64,000 bases of DNA from Chrysogorgia sp. JL179-B06 (GCA_035772405.1 JAYKKM010000439.1:3381001-3445000); one strand, 5' to 3'. Numbered from the stretch's first letter, positions 36,568 to 49,554 are shown. Notes: a model not told the origin generated them from the sequence alone. Program-made: numbers and translations.

Positions 36568-36676
36568 TTAAGTATGTTGTACAATAACGTGGGTAAAAAG
36601 GTAATTTTTGTTTATATTCCAAGACACGTCTTCGGTCTTTTTCATCTACACTACACCATTGTACGTTTTCCCATAC

Positions 36677-36943
36677 CTGCATTGGTTCTTCAGGCGCCTT
36701 CTCTAGCTCAGGGATATCAAGTTCACCAATTTTAATAACATCTTCTTTAATGTGGAGACTAGGAACCTCATTAACCTCATGTACCATTACTGTTTCCATG
36801 GGTTTTCGTTTGACTTCTTGTTTAGGTGGAGCTTCAAATTTTGGAATATGTTTCTTTTCTTTTGGTATTTCTTCTATCACAATATGTCCAATATCCAGTT
36901 GTTTAGGATACCTGGGTTTTTCAGGCTCCTCTTGTAATTTTAC
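36677..36943 (-). CDS. E11: 89-codon type-1 module
   Basis: The acceptor AATTATCTCAG precedes 36943 and the donor is ATGCAG|GTATGG at 36677/36676, an atypical +5 base compared with the GTAAG of its relatives. The exon is 267 bases, phase 0-0. Type-1 pattern: RYPKQLDIGHIVIEEIPKEK, FEAPPKQEVKRK, VMVHEVNEVPS, VIKIGELDIPELEK, PEEPMQ. It is the most 5' of the closely similar modules. Confidence 0.87.
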
Positions 36944-37219
36944 CTGAGATAATTTAAACAGAAATTATGATTTTTAGCGAGAGGACTATTATTTCGACAT
37001 TTAGATATTATATAGTTGTCATGGTACATAAGATGGCATTGATACTTTCTTGATATCTTTTTAGGCAGTTTTCTATAAAATGCGAATTAAATACATAAAA
37101 TGTCGTTAAATCCTAAAATCATTGATATCTTCATAATTATTTTACGAAACCAAAAACAATATCTACTGCGCATGTACGGCGCTTGTTTGTTTGTGAGGCT
37201 CACACAAACAAATGTTTGG

Positions 37220-37700
37220 AATGTAATTTGGAACGAGGTTAATAAATCGTTTATTATATGGCTATTCAAGTTTTTCGATACTTATCTTGTATCAAAATTA
37301 GTGTGAAAACATTAGAAATTTACGCCAGCAAAATCAACATCCGGGACATCGTTCCGGATACGGGAAAAGACTGACCGTGGTCGGGTATTCATTTTTACGG
37401 ACCATGCGTTGACCAATCGGAACTCGCGATATTACAAAGCCATATAATAAATAAAGGATATTACATGACCGTGCGGAGATACGAATTTTATCTTTGAGCG
37501 TTCGTAATATTTCTCATTAGTGAGCGAAGTGAACGAGTATAAGAAATATTATCATTAGAAGATAAAAATTCGTATCTCCAAGCGGCCATGTGATGTAGTA
37601 TTTAAAACACGAGAAGGAGCGTTTTGTCGTGTTTAAAATGCGAGCGCGCAGCGCGAGCATTTTAGATATGATAAAACGCGAGTTCGAGTGTTTTAAATAG
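37220..37700. mobile_element. Nested foldback repeats (GAGATACGAATTTTATCTT family)
   Basis: A hairpin from about 37470 to 37600 pairs GCGGAGATACGAATTTTATC with its inverse before CGGCCATGTGATG. Relatives lie at about 55335-55430 and 62400-62545. A second inverted segment (AAACGCGAGTTCGAG) follows. No coding potential. Confidence 0.6.
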
Positions 37701-38049
37701 CTTCAAAAACAATTGATTGTAATCACTAGGGAGTGTACTGGTTTCTATTAGAGGTAAATGGGGTTGATTTAGAACAATGTAAATCGATTTGTTTTCGATT
37801 CGCCTAGTTGGGTATGCAAATATGGTCTTTGAGTTGATGTATGAAATGCAAATTAGCAGGAACTTTATATAAAGTTCGTAGAGACTTTATATAATTTTCA
37901 TGCTGATTAGTATTCATGGCTTTTATCAGGTATAAAAGCCTTGCGCGTGACTAAATACGGAAATGTGATTGTACAATTTGGTTAATGAATATTAATGAGT
38001 TTTTGAAGTTCTGTTCATTATATCGAAATCGATGAGATACCCATGATGA

Positions 38050-38400
38050 TAACTTCACATGTGAAGATAAGAATGATAAATATTTTCACATGTGAAGATA
38101 TCATTTTTATTTTCACATGTGAAGATATCATTTTTATTTTCACATGTGAAGATATCATTTTTATTTTCACATGTGAAGATATCATTTTTATTTTCACATG
38201 TGAAGATATCATTTTTGTTTTCACATGTGAAGATATTTTTATTTTCACATGTGAAGATATCATTTTTATTTTCACATGTGAAGATATCATTTTTATTTTC
38301 ATATGAGAAGATATCATTTTTATTTTCACATGAGAAGATATCATTTTTATTTTCACATGTGAAGATATTATTTTTATTTTCACATGTGAAGATATCATTT
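38050..38400. repeat. 27-bp minisatellite with palindromic CACATGTG core
   Basis: About a dozen copies of a unit CACATGTGAAGATATC + ATTTTTATTTT. Each contains two small palindromes (CACATGTG and GATATC). The 27-bp period keeps frames open on both strands (nine-residue periodic peptides), but there is no sign of a gene. Single copies of the core occur near 55228 and 62341. Confidence 0.93.
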
Positions 38401-38925
38401 TACGTTTCTAAGCAACGTAAAGTATTGTTAAAGGCTAGCGATGTATCTGGCGGACTCACGGACGGACAGGCAAGTTTTATAACGTTTTGTGACGTAAGAG
38501 AGATTGCGTCTCGTGACACTTGAGTGCATATTTTGATGACCATCCATCGAAGTATTGAACGTGAATCGATTTTTTGAATTCTTTGAAGCGAGGACAGATT
38601 TTCTTGTTAAGGTAAGATGACTAATAATTAAGATAGTAGCTGTTAAACGAAATTTGACACAGCGAGATATCATCTGCGATTTTTTTTGCCATTGCAATGT
38701 CTTATATTTTGGCATGACAGCTAATATCAAATCCGTTTCGTTTGTGAATAGAATTATAGCAATCACTTCCAACGATCGAATGTAAATATCAAATATTAAT
38801 CGTTTCCAGTTACATTTGTGCCACGATATTAATTACGCCCCATCCCAAACGTAGAATCACTGCGTACCTATTTTTCTGAATAGGAGAAATCCTGATATTT
38901 TATCGATATCTATAGCTGTAAGTAC

Positions 38926-39156
38926 CTTATCTGGTTCAGTGTCATCCAGTTCACCAATTTTAATGACATCTTCTTTGATGTGGAAGCTAGGAATCTCTTT
39001 ATATTCATGCCGCATTACTGTTTCGTCAGGTTTTGGCATGACTTCTTCTTTATTAGGAATTTCATCCTCTTTCTCTGGTATTTCATCTATAACAATGCAC
39101 TCAATATCCAGATGTTTAGGATACCTTTGTTTTTGGGGTTCCTTTTTGAATATCAG
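38926..39156 (-). CDS. E10: 77-codon core module
   Basis: The acceptor ATTGTTGCAG precedes 39156 and the donor is GATAAG|GTACTTAC at 38926/38925. The exon is 231 bases, phase 0-0. It reads LIFKKEPQKQRYPKHLDIE, then IVIDEIPEKEDEIP, DETVMRHEYKEIPSFHIKED and VIKIGELDDTEPDK. The middle Lys/Pro block is shorter than in E11-E28 and the usual PEEPxQ ending is absent. Large transposon-filled introns flank it on both sides. Confidence 0.82.
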
Positions 39157-39639
39157 CTGCAACAATTAAAACAAATTCTTAATGATTTTCAGCAATCAAA
39201 CTTAACCAGGATTTGGAAATTGTGGTAATGATAAGCTGAAATAATCTGGAATGTTCAAATGTTATAATTTTTCAAGTAATATATATCACACAAGAGGCGC
39301 CGTTTATTATCTGATTTCCAAACACCGAGACGTGTGTTGATAAACGAGGCCGCATTGAAAAACGAGGCCCGTTTTGATATAGCATCTCAAACAAATCAGT
39401 ATTTTAAGAGAAAATCGAGGTGAAAGTTTATGAAATATTATGCTAATTTAGATCACATATGCAAACAATGTCTCGGTTATGATATTCCTTTTGTTTTCCT
39501 CATGAATTATTAATGAGTTTGAGATTAATGTTTGCTGACACGAATTTTTTATAAATGATTGAACGACAATTTTCCGACGTTTTATCGTCTGCGAACGTTC
39601 CCTGGATCGTTTCTTCAGATCAGGTTTTTGAAAGTGATT

Positions 39640-39960
39640 GTAGCAGTATCAGTAGATGCTTTGGGTCTATTTCATACTCCCAAACAACGAGGAGAATACT
39701 CGAAGACGTCTTGTGCATGCTCATTTATCTGGAAATGTGTATACAAACGTACTCAACATCAACTCATTTTTATTTTTAAATGTATTAACAATCTAATAGA
39801 CTTCGACTTCGAACTAACCAGAGACAGCAATATTCATCACTACAATACAAGGACAGCAATAATCTAAACCTGCCGAAAGCCAAGAGAAACTGGTGAAAAC
39901 AAAAATTAATCTATCAAGCCTCAATAAATTTCAATAACCTGGACATCAAAACAAAAAAAC
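39640..39960 (+). pseudogene. Degenerate LINE C-terminal fragment
   Basis: Plus-strand frames read FKCINNLIDFDFELTRDSNI then HHYNTR, and after a stop NLPKAKRNW. This resembles the region following reverse transcriptase in CR1/L2-type LINEs. It is short and broken. Confidence 0.45.
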
Positions 39961-40199
39961 ACTGACTCTCTACAGAAATTCAAAAAGTTAATCAAGAAAC
40001 TAACCGTATAACCTATATCTGTATTGACCTTTTTCTAGGGGAGTGGGGGGTGGGGAGGTGGATACAGAGTTGGCGCGCGGGTGAATGGCGTTTGGAAACT
40101 GGTCCCCTTGGTCTTACAACAAAAGGTTATAGAAGTTATGCTTAGGAATTTAGGGACGCGGTAATAAGACAAGATCCGAGTAATATTGGCATACATTAT

Positions 40200-41080
40200 T
40201 CATTAGCCTAGTTACTAACTGCTCGCGGCTTAGCAAACTTAGAGCGTTGCTTCCTGCAAGTCATACCTAATTTTAAGAATTTTTTATCACTGCACATTTT
40301 CGTGCAAAGTTTAGCCGGGCAGAAGCACACCCTTGAACATTTCTGACCATACCCTTATAATAATATGTGTAACCATTGAATTTAAAATAGACTACACTTG
40401 ATATTCAAAAATGCCAAAACCAACATACAGCACCTACTATTACTACATTGTACGACTATTTATGACAGCATAGTTTCATAATCCTGCCTGTAGAAAAGAA
40501 ATATTTTCGTCTTGGCAAACGAGGGGCGGCGTAGGCGTGACAAACCTCTAGGGGGGTTCTGTGGGCATGCACCCACAAACAGTTTTGTAATCTAGAGTCT
40601 CTAAAATGGCATTTCCTGCTATTTGGGGGGAACACTCTATAGAATTCTGAAGATTATACACAATTTACACACAAAAGTCATTATTTATCATTATTCATTC
40701 CATCTTCCAAGTTCACAAAGAGATCTTTGGTGAGAGACTTTGCTCATGTGACAAACCTTAAGTATAATATTAGTGTAGATACTCGATAATTTGGCAGTTT
40801 TCATATTAGTAAACTTCCTTGATAGTGGAAATACTGCTTTTTACTTTGTTTACATGAAGTAGTGATTATCATTGTATATTTGTTTCACTGTTTGTGTGTG
40901 TATATCGTTTAGTTTTTCTGCTCATTGCCTCATTTTTTTGTTAATTAACAATTCATCAAAACAAATTTTATCACTGCGCATTTTACATTTTATGACTGCA
41001 CATTTTACTTTTATCACTGCACAAATTGGTTATCACTGCACACTAAAATTAGGTATGCTGCAAGTAGTATTCACTACGCG
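40200..41080. mobile_element. Inverted-repeat element around TCATACCTAATTTTA / TAAAATTAGGTATG
   Basis: The left arm near 40245-40310 (GCAAGTCATACCTAATTTTA ... ATCACTGCACATTTT) is mirrored near 40970-41060. TCACTGCACA is repeated several times in the right arm. The interior has no recognisable coding sequence. I did not resolve the exact ends. Confidence 0.5.
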
Positions 41081-41399
41081 AGGCTTTGTTAACGTTTTCT
41101 TTGGCGTATGAGTTACGTTGTTTTCATGATAATCACGAAAATATGGAATATGAAAAAAATTGATCTCGAAATTTTAGAAATCTTAAACAACAAAGAAACC
41201 CCATAGACAACCAATCTTAAATAATGAGAATTTTCTATTTTCTATTGGGTATTTGAATTTTATATTGGATTGGACCAAGTTGCCACTGTGTGAAAAACCG
41301 AATATGTTTTTGAGGTGCAGTTAAGGTCGCTTGATAGTCTCATTGTGTGTAAAAATAATAAAGTGAATGGTTTGAACCTAGGAGTATCATTAGATCGGA

Positions 41400-41530
41400 T
41401 GTGTGAAGTTGATCGTCCAGGTTGTTGTAGTCTTGAGAAAGACTATTGTTGGTGATTGACGTTTCGACGGCCTCAGCGGCGGTCATCTTCAGAGTCAAGT
41501 AAAGCGTGTTTGTCTATATATCTATCTATA
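41400..41530. repeat. Penelope-like tail motif (GTTTCGACGGCCTCAGCGG)
   Basis: On the minus strand it reads CTGAAGATGACCGCCG...GTCGAAACGTCAATC, the hairpin followed by GAAACGTC that recurs at Penelope-like element ends in this window. A short TATCTA microsatellite follows. Confidence 0.5.
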
Positions 41531-42051
41531 TATATATCGGGTGTATTGTTTGTCGGTAGGTCTATTGTTCGTTGGTGCGTGCGAAAATATTGAGAATATG
41601 CTGAGAAAAAAGATCTATAATGTTGATCTTCGCTTTATTTTAAGTTCATTACATAGCTTCAGTATTGGTTCCAAAGTTTATAATTTTTCTTCCAGGAAAG
41701 ACAAACGTTTTATGCAAATACGATTTTTTATTTTCAACTGAAAGAAAGTTACTCTGGGATCAAAACCAATACAGTATGAACATAAAATATCTACCGACTA
41801 CAGGGCGAAGATCGACAATATAGACCTTTTTATCGTAAGATGGTGCTTCAGCTGTAAATTTTAAACGTCTGCTGTTCACAAGTACACTGCTATTCATCGG
41901 ATCTCTTAATAAATCTACTTCTGCTAAAAAATAAGTTTATACTTGTAGAATCATGTGGTGAAATGGAGATTTCTTACTGTTCTTAGAAACGGTTTTATTT
42001 AAATTTAAGTCACTTCACATCTAAAAATGTTCTGTCAACCGTTTCCCTTAC

Positions 42052-42291
42052 CTCTCTAGGTTCTTCTGGCGTTTGCTCCACCTCAGTGTCAACAACATCA
42101 TCTTTAATGTGCGTAACGACAACCTTTCTAACCTCATTTCGCTGTATTGTAAACTTGGGAATTCTTGGGAATTCTCTTTGTGGATCTTCATGTTTGGAAA
42201 TTTCTTTTTCAGGCATTTCTTCTAACACAATCTTTCCAGTATGCAACCGTTTAGGATATATTGTTTCCTCCGGCTCTTCTTGGAATGGCAT
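42052..42291 (-). CDS. E9: 80-codon divergent core module
   Basis: The acceptor AATATTACAG precedes 42291 and the donor is AGAGAG|GTAAGG at 42052/42051. The exon is 240 bases, phase 0-0, starting MPFQEEPEETIYPKRL; the initial ATG replaces the GTG/GTA Val of other copies and is not a translation start. The core is IYPKRLHTGKIVLEEMPEK. The middle is FTIQRNEVRKVVVTHIKDDV, which links the ETVIPHEV and HIKDDV segments seen in later exons. It ends TPEEPRE, as the other modules end in PEEPxQ. Confidence 0.83.
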
Positions 42292-42707
42292 CTGTAATAT
42301 TTTTGAAATAAAAATATTATGAACTTCAGGAGTAAAATTTAATTTTTCTGTTAAGTTGGAGTATATATTGATTGGTAAGATCCTAGCAGAGCTTCAGTTG
42401 TATATTAATCGGAAGAATATTTCTGACTGATTATTGGAACTCACCTTAAAACCTTCAATAATACGACTGTGAAGAATTAAATACGAAACTGTTCCCCTTT
42501 AACAATTTACAGTCTGCGTCGATGTGTAACAAGCACAAGTTATACAAAGGCACATATTCAGGACATTGTGTTCAATCGTATTTTGAGCTTTCAACAAAAT
42601 TGTATTTTAGTTGTTTGATATTACGTTTTTTTTAAAAATATTTAACGGGGATCACCAATATTAGTATTAAGTTTAAGAAAATGTTTTCATATTGAAATAT
42701 GGGCTAC

Positions 42708-43076
42708 CTTCCGTTTGCCATCCACTGTTTCCTCTGATGTCATAACTCCTATTTGGGCTCGCTCTGTTTCAACGGGCTTCTCAAAGTGAGTTACATCAAG
42801 ATTGCCAATTTTAATATCTTCATGTCGCGTGGTACTCTTTGGCCAGTTTGTATCTTCCTTTTGTGGAACATTGTATTTCCGAGTTTGTTCCTTTTCCTCG
42901 GGAATTTCTTGGACCTCAAAACTTCCAATATCTAGATGTCTAGGAAATCTGGGTATTTCGGGCTCCTCTTCAAAAGCAGGCTCTGGTCTTCTTATCGGAA
43001 CCATTTCGTGGAAATTCTTAATTTCGACTGGCTTCGTTTCGCGATATTTTTCCAGCTCTTCGTCTTTTACTCGGTT
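42708..43076 (-). CDS. E8: 123-codon divergent core module
   Basis: The acceptor CCAAATTTCAG precedes 43076 and the donor is CGGAAG|GTAGCC at 42708/42707. The exon is 369 bases, phase 0-0. It opens with a charged leader (NRVKDEELEKYRETKPVEIK), then the core as RFPRHLDIGSFEVQEIPEEK, then a shortened tail (RHEDIKIGNLDV) matching the HEVKEV...VIKIGELDV part of the later exons. Divergence from the E11-E28 set marks it as an old member. Confidence 0.8.
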
Positions 43077-43119
43077 CTGAAATTTGGAGGAAATTTACAT
43101 ATAGGTCTTCTTGTACAAA

Positions 43120-43295
43120 AATGCAACTTCAAGGCCATTCAATTCAGCCGGAAGGCCTTGAAGTTGCATTTTCGCAACTGGTCCCTGTTTGGTCTTAAAA
43201 ATGTCTATTCCAACACTCGAAATTTTCCTTCATATATATATATATAAATAAATATATATAAATAAATATATATATATATATATATATATAAGGTA
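43120..43295. repeat. Dispersed repeat CAGCCGGAAGGCCTTGAAG plus (TA) tract
   Basis: The segment with GCCGGAAGGCCT, CGCAACTGGTCCC, TTTGGTCTTAAAA and CCAACACTCGAAATTTTCCTTC is found again at about 44670-44770. Both copies run into TA-rich microsatellites. Confidence 0.75.
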
Positions 43296-43451
43296 AAAAC
43301 TTAGAAAATGTTCGCTGCTACTCCGAGTTTCACGCCGATTGACGATCTTCAGTTGCCTGAAAATTAAATTGCTCTATCTTTCAAGATATTGAGCACTCTC
43401 AAATCTTGTTGATGTCTTTTCTATATCAATCTTTGATATGTCGTAATTTAC

Positions 43452-43721
43452 CTGTCGTGAATCAAAATTTTCGAATGGTGGAGAAGATCGATCGATGCTT
43501 TCTTCATATTCGTTATCACTTGGTTCATCTTTGAAATTGTTTAACATTTCTGGATACATTAATTGGTATGTCGTTGGCTCGGGTGCCTCGAAAACATCAG
43601 AAACCTTGTTTGTTTGTATACTGATGTTTGATGTTGCCGGCCGCTCAGTGATGCGCGTGACTTGTTCACTATCCATACTTGGTCCTTCAATTTCATTTAT
43701 GTCTTTGAATTTGGGTAACGC
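43452..43721 (-). CDS. E7: 90-codon paralogue of E6 with an uncertain 3' end
   Basis: The acceptor TTTACTCTAG precedes 43721; the exon starts ALPKFKDINEIEGP and shares QVTRITER, TTYQLMYPEMLNN and EPSDNEYEE with E6. The donor I chose is CGACAG|GTAAATTAC at 43452/43451, giving 270 bases, phase 0. However, the GTAAATTACGAC following that point is homologous to coding sequence in E6 (NYDIQRL). The reading frame also stays open to a stop near 43376. The site equivalent to E6's donor reads GAG|AGTGCT, so the ancestral donor is lost. The exon either ends early at the new donor or is a decayed copy. Confidence 0.65.
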
Positions 43722-44399
43722 CTAGAGTAAATAAAATAGTTCAATTAGAATTAATCTTTTTTGTGCCCACCATTAAACATGACAGATATTTAAAAAATAC
43801 ACGTAATACACCGAAGGCATAAAAATGGCTGCAAATTAATATTATTTTATGTGGATATAAATTAGCCTTTCGCGCCTGGACCTTGTGTTTATAATTCAAA
43901 AAAATTTCACACAAGATCGATGCTTGAAAGGCTAATTTATATTTACATAAAAGAATATTAATTGTCCGCCATCATTATGTATGTGGTGTATATTGAGGAG
44001 AAATTTAATTATGAGAAGTTAGAAAAGCGGACCCTGCAGGGCAATTACAGCAGGTTTGTTTTGTAGCGATACTGGTAAAATAGTCACGTAGCCTCGCTGT
44101 GGCGTTTCGTTAACATATAACTCGAAAGCGAGGCTTGGTGGTAACATCAGAAAGTGCTATTGTTACGCATATAGCTCGTTCACTGCTCGTATAAACTACA
44201 GTATATGTCGTATTAAACTACAGTTTAATTGTCGTCGTGGCAACAGAAGAGTTCAGGAAGTTTTGCACGAACTGCATCAAACAAACTTGTCAATGTGAGG
44301 AAGAATTTGCCTCAAACAAACTTGTCAATGTGAGGAAATAAATAAATAAATGGTCTTATTAACAGACACAACAGACGTTTGTCTTTACAAATTGTTTAG

Positions 44400-44662
44400 C
44401 TCGAACGTGGCCGAGCCGAAGGTATGTCAAAGGCTCTGCAGGCTGCCACAATACGACCCATGTCTGACCAAAGAGCACAGCTAAGATTTAAATGTCGATT
44501 TTACTGAAGGAGGAAAATAGGAGACCCCGGAGGAGAACCATCAAAGTACGGGAGAGATGAACTAATAACTCTACTCACATGAGTTCAAGCTCGCGAATCA
44601 ATACAAGGTTATTCCCAGATGGTCACCCATCCAAGTACTAACCCCGTCTGACCGGGCTTATA
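44400..44662 (-). repeat. SINE-like repeat with a 5S rRNA-like segment
   Basis: The plus-strand text GTTATTCCCAGATGGTCACCCATCCAAGTACTAACCCCGTCTGACC (about 44609-44654) is the reverse complement of the conserved 5S rRNA internal region (TTAGTACTTGGATGGG...GGGAATA). Only this part is present, with mismatches, so it is not a working 5S gene. The left side contains a GGAGGAAAATAGGAGACCCC block. I infer a 5S-derived or 5S-bearing dispersed repeat. Confidence 0.6.
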
Positions 44663-44786
44663 TATACATCTCATTTCAGCCGGAAGGCCTGAAAGTTGCA
44701 TTTTTCGCAACTGGTCCCGGTTTGGTCTTAAAATGTATATATTCCAACACTCGAAATTTTCCTTCACCATAAATCCTTAGAACCTA

Positions 44787-46372
<1,586 letters not shown>

Positions 46373-46575
46373 ATATATATATATATATATATGTATTTAT
46401 ATATATATACAATCACGTGACTTGTATACGCATTTTCATTGGTTGTTGCCTATTAAAGGGACGTCAAATCACGTCAACAGCTGTGTTTTATTTTTTCATG
46501 CTGCAACAGCTTTGATAAACCTTTGGGGGTTGTTTTTGAATGTATAAAACAAATATATTCCATTTTTTGTTGTCT

Positions 46576-46675
46576 GTTCAGTTATAGATACACAGAGGAC
46601 GTCAGAACGTGGTAAACCACTTTTTTGTTCTTACCACGTTCTGACGTCATCTGTGCATCTATAACTGAACAGACA
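46576..46675. repeat. Hairpin, about 45-bp arms
   Basis: TGTTCAGTTATAGATACACAGAGGACGTCAGAACGTGGTAA is mirrored by TTACCACGTTCTGACGTCATCTGTGCATCTATAACTGAACA after a short T-rich loop. Probably a MITE core. Confidence 0.75.
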
Positions 46676-46824
46676 ACGGCAAAACGAAATCAATTTGTTA
46701 AATTTATACATGGCAATTGTGAATTGAAAATGTTGGATTATTTAGAATAAAGACATGTGGAAGTGGAAGAATGTATAGAACATGTTTATTCCACTTTAAT
46801 GCCACAATAATATGTTTATTTTAC

Positions 46825-47211
46825 CTCAATATTTCGCTGTGTCTTTTCTATCAATCTTTGTATGTCGTAATTTATCAGGTACGGCATATGCGGTTCATTA
46901 TTCTCGTCTTCTGATAATTCGTCTTCCGAATCTTTCTCGTTTTCCACCTTTTTTTCCAAAAAGCTTTGAATGTTCATTTTACGTGGCGACATTTCTTCAT
47001 ATTCGTTATCACTTGGTTCTTCTTTTGAATTGTTTAACATTTCTGGATAGCTTAATTGGTATGTCGTTGGCTCAGATTCTTCGAAAACATGAGAAACCTT
47101 GTTTCTTTCTATGCTGATGTTAGACGTTGTTCTCTCAGTGATGCGCGTGACTTGTTGATTATTTAGACGTGGTTCTTCAATTTCATTTATTTCTTTGAAT
47201 TCGGGTAACAC
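46825..47211 (-). CDS. E6: 129-codon VLPEFK...QRLIEK module
   Basis: The acceptor ATATTCTAG precedes 47211 and the donor is ATTGAG|GTAAAA at 46825/46824. The exon is 387 bases, phase 0-0. It begins VLPEFKEINEIEEP, then QVTRITER, a Tyr/Pro segment (TTYQLSYPEMLNN), an acidic stretch (EPSDNEYEE), and ends YDIQRLIEKTQRNIE. It is the uninterrupted counterpart of E3+E4 and a close paralogue of E7. Function unknown; predicted mostly disordered with a possible C-terminal helix. Confidence 0.82.
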
Positions 47212-47219
47212 CTAGAATA

Positions 47220-49160
47220 TATAGAATATTTCAAATCTTTGTTGTGCCTAGGATGCTAGAGATACATATAGATATTGAGAAGAAAAAAAGCAGATCCGCA
47301 AAGTGGGTTATTTTACAGGAGTTTTTTTAGTGATACGGCTGGATTTAATAAGCAATGTGTCGTAATGCGCGTTTAGCGGTTGCCATTATTTTATGACAGT
47401 TTTTTTTTTGACAATTGTTTTCTGGCACACTTCGATTACTAAGACCATCGATACGGTATACATAGCTACAAGACTTCGGATTTTTTAAAGTGCATATGAA
47501 ATACATATGAACCAGCGGTAAATACAGTGATCAAATATGCATATTACACTGTACATTCATATCTAGGTAAAACTCTATTACACTTTGTTAGCAAAACGAA
47601 TACTGAATAGTCAAGAGTTTTTCTTGGAACAATTTATGACTAAAGTAAAATTGCTTTTTCTCATTTCGGAATAAATTAAGCAAAACAGGTCCAAAATAAT
47701 ACACCTCAAGTGTTCATACGACCTTAAATCATTTGGACTTTAATTGGGCTTCTAGCCTATTGGGGTATTCCGTTCACCTAAGAGTGATAAATCTAATAAA
47801 TTCAACTAAACTAAATCTAATAAACTATACTATACATGACAGGATGTTCAGAATAAATATGACAGTTCTCGAAAGAACTGGATATAATTTGAAAAAGAGA
47901 AATAAGAAACTTCAATACAGTGTCAGGGTGTTAGCCAGAAACGAAAAATTTTGTCCGTTAAACGTAAATTGGGAAAGTTTTTTGGACCGATCAAAGTCTT
48001 TAAATACGCTACTTTATATCATTTTGTCGTAACCATGGTGAGGGGAATTAAACTGTCAAGTTTTAAGTTCAAATATACAAAATCTGTTTGGCGACAAAAA
48101 CCGGAAATTTAATACCATATAGTTATCGTTAGATGTTTTGACAGCTTTTAAGGTTGGGCCGCCATCTATTGTTTTTTCCGTGAGAACTGTAAACGAATTT
48201 GTTTGAAAAGACGATTTAAAACTCATGGAGACTTTAGTTCGTTCAAATCCAAGCATATCACATCAAGAATTACTTCAAAGCCAAAAAAGTCGATCAACCA
48301 AACCAATTTCCAATCAAAACAACAATTCGAACACTTCATAACAACGCCTTGACACTTGACACAACTATTGATTTCAAACGACAAAACTTTAGTCTTTCCA
48401 AGCTCAACCGGGAAGCGCAGTAGATTTGTAATAGAATACTGTCGTTTGTATCTAGGGAAAAACCCTTAACTTTGTATAAAAACATTATCATCGCTTTTCT
48501 TAGCGCTAATTAAGTTGATGACGTGTTCTCCTTAGATGTAAACAACGCGTACCGTAGCTTCGTTTTGTACATTTCATTTCCGGTGAATGAACACGGAATG
48601 CACATCGATTACACTTTGTTTTGTACATTTCATTTAAGTGAATACACACCGAATATGAATTGAAACTCGATACATTTTGAGAAAATAGTTAATGGCGAAA
48701 AAGTATTCTGTAAATAATACGTTCTTTGAATGATATAATAGTATTAAATCAAACAGAATACACTTTCTCATCAGAAAAAATGAAAATCTTCCAGTAGACC
48801 AGTTGGGAAAGCCTCTTAGCTACTTCAATTGGGAAGAGTCCGTCAAACGGACGCTATATGGGCTAGCTAACACCCTGAGTGTATGTCGAATAATAAGTAA
48901 GAGTACAGTACTTATACGTATTTCCATAAACAACGTTTCTGACGGATATTAAGATGGACTCTGAAGAAGGACACATCGTCCGAAACATCGTCTATGAAAA
49001 TACGTAATACTCTCACGTAAGTGCTTTTTGATATTAAATGTGTCTTTCTCTTTTTTGTCGTATATGGCAGAATGCTTTGCATGATAAAGACTTTTTTATC
49101 AAAATGATTAAGATAATAATTTTTGAGGCCTTGTTATTTTTTCTAAACTTTTTATCAACA
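47220..49160. other. Intron E5-E6: no recognised gene
   Basis: AT-rich, with an open plus-strand stretch at about 47733-48032 that I do not recognise and a repeated TTTTGTACATTTCATTT segment around 48560-48640. Near 48955 CTGAAGAAGGACACATCGTCCGAAAC is a hairpin of the Penelope-tail type. Nothing else supportable. Confidence 0.5.
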
Positions 49161-49164
49161 GTAC

Positions 49165-49554
49165 CTTGTCCACTCTTTCTGTGTACGTTTCTCTTTCCAT
49201 ACTTCTAGATTCATAATGCGGCTTCACCTCAATCACGGCAAATGTTGCGACTTCAGCAACATCCTCTCTCTCCTGCACACTGGGAACCTCTTTTGTTTTC
49301 GCCACCTTTTTCTTAGACCTTTTTGGGACTTTTTTCTTTTTTGGAATTTCGTCGATAATAATACATCCAATTTCTAGCTCCTTTGGATATCTTGATCTTC
49401 CAGTCTCCTCTGTGTCAAGACTATCCTCTGTCTCTGTAGCCTTATCGTGGAAAGTCCTCGTGTCATCAGTACCTAGCTTAGTCTGTACGTGACGAAATGT
49501 GTCGTATTCTACATCTCTAACATGAAGATATTCGTCGAATTCAGTATCGTTTAC
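49165..49554 (-). CDS. E5: 130-codon exon with the YPKxLxIG core and a Lys-rich insert
   Basis: The acceptor ATAATTTCAG precedes 49554 and the donor is GACAAG|GTACTG at 49165/49164. The exon is 390 bases, phase 0-0. The acidic start is VNDTEFDEYLHVRD. Residues about 60-80 carry the shared core (RYPKELEIG then IIIDEIP), followed directly by a run of Lys/Arg (KKKKVPKRSKKKV). The segment TKEVPSVQEREDV matches the KEVPSxHIKxDV part of later modules. This is the most 5' exon with the full core. Its position between E4 and E6, which are of the other module type, suggests early shuffling of two exon types. Confidence 0.8.

Noticed and set aside
38050..38400. CRISPR-like array
   Set aside because: The repeats are contiguous with no unique spacers, and the window is eukaryotic.
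38018..38523. 126- to 143-residue frames with a nine-residue period
   Set aside because: Arise because the minisatellite period (27 bp) is divisible by three; no conserved start or flanking gene signals.
47733..48032. 99-residue plus-strand frame
   Set aside because: No recognised domain, no flanking signals; possibly an old transposon remnant.
48056..48256. Possible extra minus-strand exon of the giant gene
   Set aside because: A TTTACAG acceptor-like site exists, but there is no convincing donor in phase and no similarity to either module type.
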